In this document: positions 1-6,044 of the stretch, one piece after another
How positions within the stretch are numbered: the first letter of the stretch is position 1
How the letters are laid out: each line of letters opens with the position of its first letter
Assembly: GCA_018817195.1 (NCBI GenBank)
Contig: JAHIUL010000022.1
Coordinates: 1 to 6,864 of the forward strand
Length of the DNA stretch: 6,864 bases
Direction of reading: 5' to 3'
Origin: Candidatus Margulisiibacteriota bacterium
GTDB lineage: Bacteria; Margulisbacteria; WOR-1; O2-12-FULL-45-9
The notes under the pieces: generated by a model
What the model saw: only the letters and a program-made list of their open reading frames with translations
Databases searched by the model: none
What the model was told of the DNA's origin: nothing
Position numbers and translations under genes: made by a program

Positions 1-175
1 ATGCGTAATATAGCCAAAAATTGCATCACCCGTGAGTTGTCCCCATGCGTTGTAAACAGTTATTCTGGAGGTTATTCCCTGCTTGTTTATGCCTGGCCCT
101 TCAGAGGTTTATAATCAGCTTTGAAAAATCTTTTGGGCCCCTATTTTGTGGCCAGATTTTTAAATCATCACTTCT

Positions 176-265
176 ACTTAGAGACTTAGAGTCCTTCGAT
201 TTACTCAGGACAAGCCTTTGCGGCTATTTTTCATTTTTTGCCTCTAAGGCTCCAAGACTCTAAGA
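176..265. repeat. Inverted arrays of 8-bp units flanking a 50-bp core
   Basis: The left arm has two identical units ACTTAGAG at 176-183 and 184-191. The right arm, read on the minus strand, has TCTTAGAG (265-258), TCTTGGAG (257-250) and CCTTAGAG (249-242). The arms therefore face each other, and CTTAGAGTC (185-193) pairs exactly with GACTCTAAG (256-264). The core contains a 21-bp palindromic site and a small AGCC/GGCT hairpin followed by T-runs. There is no coding capacity. It may be a non-autonomous mobile or extragenic palindromic element; no target-site duplication is evident. Confidence 0.65.
191..211. repeat. Copy of a CCTTCGA...CTCAGG-type extragenic palindrome
   Basis: The 21 bp have a 5-bp stem GTCCT (191-195) and AGGAC (207-211) around TCGATTTACTC. 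The form CCTTCGAC-A/T-rich-GCTCAGG is, from memory, a very common dispersed intergenic sequence in genomes of uncultured bacteria; this copy differs by a few bases in the loop. The identification rests on recall of the consensus and needs a genome search. Confidence 0.45.
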
Positions 266-366
266 AAAAGCAAAAATAAGGAAAATCAGGCTTTATTAAA
301 TGCGTTTTAAGCGACGTTAGGTTTGGTAACTGTATCCAGGTAAGCTAACTTTTGAGTTGAAAAATG

Positions 367-900
367 CTAAAATTTGCGGCCAACATTGAGGTCGATTTCG
401 TTAAAGGATCCGCCGCCGTGGATGCTATTGATGACTAATTTGGGGCTAATAAAAAATTCTCCTAAGGGATAATCCAGGGAAAAAGCTAAATACTGTCCGC
501 TATATGAATTATTAGCCAGCAAATAATAAATTTTGCCTTGATATTCATATCTGATGTCATTTTTCGAAACATAAAAACCAGTTGAGCCGTAATGCAGGTT
601 AAAAGCTAGTTTTTCTACATATTCAGACAAGTCGTAATTCAAATATAAGCCTAATCTGGTAGCATTGATATCTGAGGCATAATCAATGTCAGTAATGACT
701 TGCTCAATTTCCGGGCCAATCATTAATTTTTCATTAACATTAATGCCAGCATCAAAGCCAAAATTAAGGCCTGTGCCAATACCAGAAACAAAACCTAGAT
801 GAACGTCAGAAACAAACGGCATTTCGCGTATTTTGATAGCCAAACAATTACCCGCTAAAATAATTAGACAGGCAAATATGATCAGTATTTTTTTTGCCAT
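367..900 (-). CDS. Hypothetical secreted protein, probable small outer-membrane beta-barrel
   Basis: I do not recognise a family. From the ATG at 900 the product has 177 residues. It opens with a Lys-Lys and a hydrophobic stretch (residues 3-21), typical of a Sec signal peptide with likely cleavage after NCLA; a lipoprotein is less likely because LAGNC does not fit the lipobox. The mature part of about 155 residues is rich in alternating polar/hydrophobic segments with Gly, Tyr and Phe, for example HLGFVSGIGTGLNFGF at 34-49, ATRLGLYLNYDL at 80-91, LAFNLHYGSTGFYV at 98-111, QYLAFSLDY at 136-144 and EIDLNVGRKF at 168-177. The terminal Phe fits the C-terminal signal recognised by BAM in outer-membrane proteins, and the size fits an eight-stranded barrel. 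An ATG at 951 would add 17 polar residues before the signal peptide, overlap purB and abut its GAGGA without spacing, so I prefer 900, although its own ribosome site is weak. It follows purB by 16 bp and is probably co-transcribed. Function is unknown. Confidence 0.7.
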   Translation of the reverse strand: MAKKILIIFACLIILAGNCLAIKIREMPFVSDVHLGFVSGIGTGLNFGFDAGINVNEKLMIGPEIEQVITDIDYASDINATRLGLYLNYDLSEYVEKLAFNLHYGSTGFYVSKNDIRYEYQGKIYYLLANNSYSGQYLAFSLDYPLGEFFISPKLVINSIHGGGSFNEIDLNVGRKF

Positions 901-916
901 TAAGTTGCCGCTTAAT

Positions 917-2209
917 TTATAGGCCGAGCCGTTTGTATATCTTGTCAACATTCCTCAAGTAATATCTGATATCAAAAATATTTTCAATTTCTGCGGCAGA
1001 TAAATACTTGCGGGCTTTTTTATCGTTCAATATCAGGTCTTTTAAGTGCCTGCCTGATGTCCTGGCTTGCATAGCTGCTGTCTGGACAATGGCATAAGCT
1101 TGTTCACGGGTTAATTTCTTATCAATCAAGGCAATTAAGAGCCTTTGTGAGAAAGTTAAGCCTTGAGATTTTGCTATGTTTTGCTTCATCTTTTCCGGCA
1201 AAACAACCAGGTTATCAATCACATAAATCATCTTTTGCAGCATATAATCAACTAAAATTGTGCTGTCAGGCACAGATATGCGCTCAGTTGATGAATGGCT
1301 GATATCGCGTTCATGCCACAGGGCCACATTTTCAAGCGCAACCATGGCATTAGCCCTTACAATCCTGGCTAGACCGCATACCCGTTCGCAGGTAATGGGA
1401 TTTTTCTTGTGCGGCATGGCGGATGAGCCTTTTTGGCCTTTGCGAAATGGTTCTTCAACTTCACCAATCTCGGTTTTTTGCAGGCCGCGGATTTCTAAAG
1501 CAATCTTTTCTAAGGTTGCGGCTGCAATGGCCAATACAGTGGCAAATTCTGCGTGGCGGTCGCGCTGGATAATCTGGGTTGAAACTGGATCCGGAGTTAA
1601 CCCCAATTTTTTGCAGGCAATTTCTTCAACCCGCGGATCAATATTAGAATAAGTGCCGACTGCGCCGGATATTTTGCCAACATTGATAGTCTTACGCGCA
1701 GCTAACATGCGCTCTTTATTCCTTTCCATTTCCTTCATCCAGAGCGCGAATTTTAAGCCAAAAGTCATGGGTTCTGCGTGCACGCCGTGTGAACGGCCCA
1801 TCATAACCACGCCCATGTATTTTCTGGCCATTTTCCTGAGCACTTTAATAAATTCATCAATATCTTTGAGAATAATATCAGCCGCGTCTCTCATGATTAA
1901 AGAAAGTGAAGTATCCACCACATCCGATGATGTCATGCCCATATGGATAAAGCGGCTGTCTGGCCCAACTTTTTCAGCCACGCTGGTCAAAAAAGCAATT
2001 ACATCATGATCAACAGTTCTCTCTATCTCATCAATCCGTTTAATTGAAAAATTGGCTTTGCTTTTTATCTTGCGCAGCGCGCCGGACGGGATCTTGCCCA
2101 GCTTTCCCCAGGCTTCACACGCAGCAACTTCAACCTGCAGCCAGGTGGCAAATTTGTGCTCCTCAGACCAAATTTCCCTCATTTTCGGCAGTGTATATCT
2201 ATCTATCAT
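917..2209 (-). CDS. purB: Adenylosuccinate lyase
   Basis: PurB cleaves fumarate from SAICAR (to AICAR) and from adenylosuccinate (to AMP), so it acts twice in purine synthesis; it is a cytoplasmic homotetramer of the fumarase/aspartase superfamily. The 430 residues and the N-terminus MIDRYTLPKMREIW match the Bacillus/Thermotoga-type enzyme closely. Visible are TVDHDV at 65-70 with His68, MGMTSSDVVDTS at 90-101, GRSHGVHAEP at 138-147 with the catalytic His141, and the flexible signature loop GSSAMPHKKNP at 261-271 carrying the catalytic serines and Lys268. The ATG at 2209 has AAGGAG at 2224-2219 with 9 nt spacing. The gene follows ispG by 45 bp, filled by heptamer repeats, and precedes the hypothetical gene by 16 bp. 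No defect is seen. Long open frames on the opposite strand inside it are not credible genes. Confidence 0.97.
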   Translation of the reverse strand: MIDRYTLPKMREIWSEEHKFATWLQVEVAACEAWGKLGKIPSGALRKIKSKANFSIKRIDEIERTVDHDVIAFLTSVAEKVGPDSRFIHMGMTSSDVVDTSLSLIMRDAADIILKDIDEFIKVLRKMARKYMGVVMMGRSHGVHAEPMTFGLKFALWMKEMERNKERMLAARKTINVGKISGAVGTYSNIDPRVEEIACKKLGLTPDPVSTQIIQRDRHAEFATVLAIAAATLEKIALEIRGLQKTEIGEVEEPFRKGQKGSSAMPHKKNPITCERVCGLARIVRANAMVALENVALWHERDISHSSTERISVPDSTILVDYMLQKMIYVIDNLVVLPEKMKQNIAKSQGLTFSQRLLIALIDKKLTREQAYAIVQTAAMQARTSGRHLKDLILNDKKARKYLSAAEIENIFDIRYYLRNVDKIYKRLGL

Positions 2210-2226
2210 AATAATAAACTCCTTAG

Positions 2227-2254
2227 TTTTAACTTTTAAATTTTAAGTTTTAAG
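2227..2254. repeat. Four tandem 7-bp units TTTTAAN between ispG and purB
   Basis: On the plus strand the units are TTTTAAC 2227-2233, TTTTAAA 2234-2240, TTTTAAG 2241-2247 and TTTTAAG 2248-2254. The array runs from the base next to the ispG stop codon to 2 bp before the purB ribosome site (AAGGAG, 2224-2219) and fills nearly the whole gap. It is also partly self-complementary because TTTTAA and TTAAAA pair. Units differ only at the seventh base. Confidence 0.85.
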
Positions 2255-3325
2255 TTATTGAATTGCCATGCTTTCAACTTCATCAAGCAGGGCTTCAATC
2301 ATTTCAGCTTCCGGCACTTTTCTGACAACCTGTCCTTCACGGAAAATCAAGCCAACCCCGCGTCCGCCAGCCAAACCAACATCAGCATCAGCAGCTTCGC
2401 CAGGGCCGTTAACTTCACAGCCCATAATAGCCACGGTTAAAGGTTGTTTAATATGGCGTGTTTTTTGCTCAATTTCCTGGGCAATTTTGACGACATCAAT
2501 ATCAGTCCTGCCGCAGGTTGGGCACGAAATAATCGTCACCCCATGGAAAGTCAGCTCAAATGATTTAAGAATTTCGTAAGCAACGCGTACTTCTTCAAGC
2601 GGGTCCCCTGTTAAAGAAACGCGGATTGTGTCCCCTATCCCATGGTCTAAAATAGCACCAATCCCTGCTGCAGAGCGAACAACCCCTATTTTCGGAATAC
2701 CAGCTTCAGTAATGCCTACATGCATGGGATAGTTAACCTTTTTGCTGATCATTTGATAGGCTTTTATGGTCATAGGCACACTGGTAGCTTTAATTGAAAC
2801 AATAATATCTGTAAAATCGTGTTTTTCAAGGATCTTAATATTATTTAGAGCGCTTTTGACCAGGCCTTCAGCCGTAACATGGCCCTGGTATTTTTTGCGG
2901 ATTTGAGGTTCAAGCGAGCCGGAATTTACGCCGATCCTAATTGGGATCTTATGATCTTTAGCCGCACTAACTACTGCTTTTATCTTTTCTTCATCCCCAA
3001 TATTGCCTGGATTGATTCTTAACTTATCAACCCCGGCTTCCGCGGCAATTAAGGCGTAATTATGGTTAAAATGGATATCAGCCACAAGTGGTATATTTAT
3101 TTGCTTCTTGATTTCTTTTAAAGCTTCGGCTGCTTCTTTATCCGGCACAGCGCAGCGTACAATCTGGCAGCCGGCTTTTTCTAAATTATGGATCTGCTTA
3201 ACTGTGGCGTCAATATCAGCGGTTTTGGTTTTTGTCATGGACTGGACTGTGATTGGGTGTCCTCCGCCAATTGCCAGATTGCCTACTTTAATCTCTTTAG
3301 TTTTTTGGCGATGTGGAGTAGTCAA
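2255..3325 (-). CDS. ispG: 4-hydroxy-3-methylbut-2-en-1-yl diphosphate synthase (IspG/GcpE)
   Basis: IspG converts methylerythritol cyclodiphosphate to HMBPP, the penultimate step of the MEP isoprenoid pathway, using a [4Fe-4S] cluster and a reductant such as flavodoxin or ferredoxin. The 356-residue length is that of the short bacterial form without the plant/Chlamydia insertion. The TIM-barrel part shows [15 protein letters not shown] at 27-41, VADIHFN at 81-87 and [10 protein letters not shown] at 101-110. The cluster ligands are visible: Cys268 and Cys271 in SCPTC, Cys303 and Glu310 in [10 protein letters not shown]. The start is a TTG at 3325, chosen because GAGGTG lies 7 nt upstream and the N-terminus then matches the family pattern before VGN. 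It follows purC by 15 bp and precedes purB by 45 bp. Isoprenoid output feeds undecaprenyl phosphate, the lipid carrier used by TagA-type enzymes encoded upstream, so the link to the surface genes may be more than chance, but that is inference. Confidence 0.97.
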   Translation of the reverse strand: MTTPHRQKTKEIKVGNLAIGGGHPITVQSMTKTKTADIDATVKQIHNLEKAGCQIVRCAVPDKEAAEALKEIKKQINIPLVADIHFNHNYALIAAEAGVDKLRINPGNIGDEEKIKAVVSAAKDHKIPIRIGVNSGSLEPQIRKKYQGHVTAEGLVKSALNNIKILEKHDFTDIIVSIKATSVPMTIKAYQMISKKVNYPMHVGITEAGIPKIGVVRSAAGIGAILDHGIGDTIRVSLTGDPLEEVRVAYEILKSFELTFHGVTIISCPTCGRTDIDVVKIAQEIEQKTRHIKQPLTVAIMGCEVNGPGEAADADVGLAGGRGVGLIFREGQVVRKVPEAEMIEALLDEVESMAIQ

Positions 3326-3332
3326 TTTATTT

Positions 3333-3338
3333 CACCTC
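3333..3338 (-). promoter_or_regulatory. Ribosome binding site deciding the TTG start of ispG
   Basis: GAGGTG on the minus strand, 7 nt before the TTG at 3325-3323. There is no in-frame ATG near the expected N-terminus. The ATG that overlaps this site (3340-3338) hits a stop after two codons, so TTG is the best supported start. Confidence 0.75.
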
Positions 3339-3340
3339 AT

Positions 3341-4255
3341 TTAAATATCCGCTTTACCTGTCAGTTGCTTGTAAGCCTCCAGGTATTTTTCGCGGGTTTT
3401 CTCCACAACTTCATCAGATAACCTGGGCGCTGGCGGCTCTTTGTTCCATTTGATTGAGATCAAATAATCGCGCACAAACTGCTTGTCGTAACTGGGCTGA
3501 GCGCCGCCTGGCTTATAGGTGTCTTTGGGCCAGAACCTTGATGAATCAGGAGTTAAAATCTCATCAATTAAAATAATTTTCTTGTCTAATTTACCAAATT
3601 CAAACTTGGTATCAGCAATAATAATGCCTTTGGAATCAGCATAATCGCGAGCTTTATTATAAATTTCCAGGGTTTTATCGCGCAGAAAAGTGCCTGCTTC
3701 AGTGCCGATTATATCCATCATTTTTTGCTCAGAGATATTTTCATCATGGCCAGTTGCAGCTTTGGTAGCCGGAGTAAAGATTGGTTCAGGCAGCTTATCA
3801 GATTCCTTTAAGCCAGCCGGCAGTTTAATGCCGCAAACAGAGCTTGTTCCCTGGTATTCTTTCCAGGCTGAGCCTGACAGATAACCTCGAGCAACACATT
3901 CCACATCAATTGAATCCGTCTTTTTTGTCAGCATAGAGCGCTTGTCTAAGATGCTTTTTATGTCGTCGTGAATTTTAATGTCTGAGGGAAATTTGTTTAG
4001 GTCGGCGCTGATAACATGGTTGTCAATAATGTCTTTAGTAAATTCAAACCAAAAAGCGGAAAGCTGGGTCAATATCTTGCCTTTGTCAGGAATACCGTTG
4101 GGCATGACGGAGTCGTAAGCTGAGATGCGGTCTGAGGCAACCAGCAAAAGTTTATCGCCCAGGTCAAAAACATTTCTAACCTTGCCTTTTTTAAATATTT
4201 TTAATCCTGGCAAATTAATATCTAAAATAACTTTTTCTTTTAATTGTTCAGCCAT
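3341..4255 (-). CDS. purC: Phosphoribosylaminoimidazole-succinocarboxamide synthase (SAICAR synthase)
   Basis: This enzyme ligates aspartate to CAIR with ATP to give SAICAR, in de novo purine synthesis in the cytoplasm. The 304-residue length is that of the long PurC form, against about 237 in E. coli. Motifs are GKVRNVFD at 24-31 and SDRISAYD at 41-48 in the ATP-binding N-terminal part, [14 protein letters not shown] at 118-131, the family signature around [12 protein letters not shown] at 155-166 with GHDENIS at 169-175, the second signature ADTKFEFG at 214-221, and [12 protein letters not shown] at 231-242. The ATG at 4255 has GAGGAAG at 4266-4260 and its own predicted promoter; the protein start (residues 17-27, [11 protein letters not shown]) aligns as expected for the family. 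It is the first of two purine genes here; PurB, encoded two genes on, cleaves the product SAICAR. All signature residues I know are present. Confidence 0.97.
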   Translation of the reverse strand: MAEQLKEKVILDINLPGLKIFKKGKVRNVFDLGDKLLLVASDRISAYDSVMPNGIPDKGKILTQLSAFWFEFTKDIIDNHVISADLNKFPSDIKIHDDIKSILDKRSMLTKKTDSIDVECVARGYLSGSAWKEYQGTSSVCGIKLPAGLKESDKLPEPIFTPATKAATGHDENISEQKMMDIIGTEAGTFLRDKTLEIYNKARDYADSKGIIIADTKFEFGKLDKKIILIDEILTPDSSRFWPKDTYKPGGAQPSYDKQFVRDYLISIKWNKEPPAPRLSDEVVEKTREKYLEAYKQLTGKADI

Positions 4256-4283
4256 AATACTTCCTCAAGCAAATATTTTTTGT

Positions 4284-4311
4284 ATTATAACACCCTTCTA
4301 AATAATGTTAA
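4284..4311 (-). promoter_or_regulatory. Predicted sigma-70 promoter for purC
   Basis: On the minus strand, TTAACA at 4311-4306 (5 of 6 to the -35 consensus) and a perfect TATAAT at 4289-4284 are separated by 16 bp. The pair overlaps the last codons and stop of tagA. Transcription would start near 4277, giving a leader of about 20 nt with the GAGGAAG ribosome site of purC at 4266-4260. This suggests that purC and the genes after it can be expressed independently of the surface-polymer genes. No purine riboswitch or operator is seen, and the leader is too short for one. Confidence 0.6.
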
Positions 4312-5007
4312 ACTGAGAAATTTGGGCAGAGCCAGTTGTCTTTTCCACCTCTTTGGCTCGCTAATCAAGCGATACAACCATTCGATATAAAGCCTTTGCG
4401 CCCATTTGGGCGCCCTTTTCTTGCGGCCCGAAATTACATCAAGACTGCCGCCAATTACCATGCTGACAGGCACATTTAAGTTTTTCAAATGGCTGTTTAA
4501 CCATTTTTCCTGGCGCCCTCCCCCAAGGCCAACAAATAAAATATCCGGCTGCGCAGTCTTTATTTGGTTAACCACTTCCATGTCATTTTTAAAATAACCA
4601 TTCTGGGTGCCGACTATTTGGAGTGTGGGAAAGATTTTAACCAGGTTAGCAGCTGCTTCTTCAGCAACTCCTGGCCCGCTACCAAGTAAAAATATTTTTT
4701 TATGGTTCACACTGCAGAATTCTGCCAGTTTTAGCATCAGGTCAATGCCGGAAACACGCTCTTTTAAAGGGCTCATCAATATCTTGGAAACCACAACCAT
4801 GCTGATGCCGTCCGGGATGCGCAAGTCAGCGGAATTGATTATGTTCCTTAATTCTTCATCCTCCTGGCTGGCTACGATTATTTCGGGATTTGGCGTAGCT
4901 ATAAAGTGAGGTTTGTTTGAAGATATAAATTCCTCAACCTTGGCCAAAGCCTCTTTCAGCGTGATATTGTCAACTTTTATTCCTGCAAAATCAATTATCT
5001 TATGCAT
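4285..5007 (-). CDS. tagA: WecG/TagA/CpsF family glycosyltransferase
   Basis: A 240-residue protein of normal length for the family. Motifs in order are ATPNPEI at 37-43, IPDGIS at 64-69 (Asp66 corresponds to the proposed catalytic Asp of TagA), RVSGID at 84-89, LLGSGPG at 107-113, FVGLGGGRQEKW at 158-169 and VIGGSLDVISGRKKRAP at 184-200. The basic, aromatic tail (about 196-240, with EWLYRL and EPKRWKRQ) matches the C-terminal appendage that docks TagA-type enzymes on the membrane. Family members add N-acetylmannosamine or a related amino sugar to undecaprenyl-diphosphate-linked GlcNAc, an early step of wall teichoic acid or similar polymers; the exact donor sugar cannot be read from the sequence. 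The ATG at 5007 overlaps the csaB stop by 8 bp and has a GAGGT site 5 nt upstream. With csaB this makes a polymer synthesis and pyruvylation pair. The subgroup name (TagA versus WecG) is by context. Confidence 0.92.
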   Translation of the reverse strand: MHKIIDFAGIKVDNITLKEALAKVEEFISSNKPHFIATPNPEIIVASQEDEELRNIINSADLRIPDGISMVVVSKILMSPLKERVSGIDLMLKLAEFCSVNHKKIFLLGSGPGVAEEAAANLVKIFPTLQIVGTQNGYFKNDMEVVNQIKTAQPDILFVGLGGGRQEKWLNSHLKNLNVPVSMVIGGSLDVISGRKKRAPKWAQRLYIEWLYRLISEPKRWKRQLALPKFLSLTLFRRVL

Positions 5008-6040
5008 TTATTACCTCAAAGTTTCTTTTTGCCCGTTGCTGCAAGCTGGTAAGATTTGTGCTTTTTTTGCCTAGAGCAGTTTTGACCAGTGTTTTTACGT
5101 GCTCTATATCAAAGTCTTCATCAAGCTTAATATACGGCTGATCAATTTCTTTCATAAAAGATTCAACTTTTGGGTCGTACGATAACCCCAGCATGGGGAT
5201 AGAATTCATTGCAGCAAAGATTAAGGAATGAAGTCTCATGCCGATTAACAAATCAAGATTGGCAATAATGGCCAGCATCTCATCGGGTGTTGACTCGCGG
5301 AAAACAACCTTTGAGTCTGTTATCAAATGCTTAACAACATGGACTGTTGGCTCCATGTCTGCGGGTGATTTAAATAATAAGAAAACAGGCAAATAATCGT
5401 ATGTTTGCTTGAGCCAGTTTATGATTTCAGCTAGTTGCTGGTCAAATGGTTTGCCTTTTAAATTTCTAACTACAATGCCGACTAACTTTTTGCCTTCCGG
5501 CACACCCTCGATTTTTAAAATTTTGCGGCCAATTGCTTTGTCTGGCAACGGCAATGTAAATGTTGGATCAGCTGTTACTTCGATTTTTGGTTTATTAATG
5601 CCAAGCTTTTGCAATTCTTCAAATGAATCTTTGTCCCTCAAAGTGATTAAGTTAACTTTATTTAATATCAAGCTGATCAGCCTTTGCCACTCCCTGCCCT
5701 TAACCGGTCCAAAGCCCTGGGCAAAAACAATCACTTTTTTAAATAGTAACTTTGCTAAAATGATCTGGCAGAGATAATAGATTAAGCTACGGCTGCTGGT
5801 AATATTTTGAAATAATGTGCCGCCGCCGCTGATAAAGATGTTTGTTCTTAAGAGTTCAAACAATAAGCTGAAAGGATTATTGCGGTTAACAGCGCGGATA
5901 TTGTGTTGACGAATGGTTAATTCAGGATTAGCAGACAAGACTGTTATCTTTGCATTTGTTAAGCCTTTGACAATTGCCTGCAATACTGCCTCGTCGCCAA
6001 TATTACCTAAACCGTAGTAGCCGGAAACCAGCACGTTCAT
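5000..6040 (-). CDS. csaB: Polysaccharide pyruvyl transferase CsaB
   Basis: A 346-residue protein with the polysaccharide pyruvyl transferase fold, of usual length for CsaB. Visible motifs are the N-terminal glycine-rich SGYYGLGNIGDEA at 6-18, SGGGTLFQN at 71-79, QGFGPV at 108-113, RDKDS at 135-139, ADPTF at 157-161, GMRLHS at 267-272 with the conserved His271, and YDPKV at 288-292. CsaB enzymes transfer pyruvate from phosphoenolpyruvate to a sugar of a secondary cell-wall polysaccharide, creating the ketal that SLH domains of S-layer and other surface proteins bind. The enzyme is expected to be cytoplasmic or membrane-associated. The ATG at 6040 is 4 bp after the stop of the DUF5693 gene; an AGGA lies 11 nt upstream inside that gene, a rather long spacing that is compatible with translational coupling. 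The gene end overlaps the next start by 8 bp. No broken motif is seen. Confidence 0.93.
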   Translation of the reverse strand: MNVLVSGYYGLGNIGDEAVLQAIVKGLTNAKITVLSANPELTIRQHNIRAVNRNNPFSLLFELLRTNIFISGGGTLFQNITSSRSLIYYLCQIILAKLLFKKVIVFAQGFGPVKGREWQRLISLILNKVNLITLRDKDSFEELQKLGINKPKIEVTADPTFTLPLPDKAIGRKILKIEGVPEGKKLVGIVVRNLKGKPFDQQLAEIINWLKQTYDYLPVFLLFKSPADMEPTVHVVKHLITDSKVVFRESTPDEMLAIIANLDLLIGMRLHSLIFAAMNSIPMLGLSYDPKVESFMKEIDQPYIKLDEDFDIEHVKTLVKTALGKKSTNLTSLQQRAKRNFEVINA

Positions 6041-6044
6041 GACT

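Larger units (their letters stand above)
1..366. other. Gene-poor stretch at left edge
   Basis: No convincing gene, tRNA or small RNA is seen here. A 72-residue plus-strand frame (45-263) has no ribosome site, runs through the repeat structure, and has an unlikely composition rich in Phe, Leu, Ser and Cys. After the stop of the barrel gene (369-367) I find no minus-strand hairpin followed by a T-run. Weak plus-strand hairpins with T-tails occur at 134-161 (TGG-G-CC pairing with GGCCA) and 213-230 (AGCC-TTTGC-GGCT), but no plus-strand gene precedes them. The repeat structure at 176-265 is listed separately. A minus-strand frame is open from 108 to the left edge, without a usual start codon. 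Confidence 0.6.

Noticed and set aside
213..230. AGCC/GGCT hairpin followed by T-runs, as a terminator
   Set aside because: The stem is only 4 bp and it would act on the plus strand, where no gene ends; on the minus strand the T-run is on the wrong side.
45..263. 72-codon plus-strand frame in the gene-poor stretch
   Set aside because: No ribosome site, unlikely composition, and it reads through the octamer repeats and the palindrome.
901..951. Earlier ATG at 951 for the barrel gene
   Set aside because: It would place 17 polar residues before the signal peptide, and the GAGGA directly abuts the ATG with no spacing; the ATG at 900 gives a clean signal peptide.
1260..2009. Long plus-strand open frames (two of about 118-130 codons back to back) opposite purB
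   Set aside because: They lie wholly inside a well-supported purB whose catalytic motifs are intact, show no ribosome sites or recognisable domains, and are expected shadows of its codon use.
4256..4284. Purine riboswitch or PurR-type operator upstream of purC
   Set aside because: The gap is only 29 bp and the predicted leader about 20 nt, too short for a riboswitch; no clear operator palindrome is seen.
4406..4909. Plus-strand open frames opposite tagA
   Set aside because: The minus-strand glycosyltransferase has all family motifs across the same span; the opposite translations look random and lack ribosome sites.
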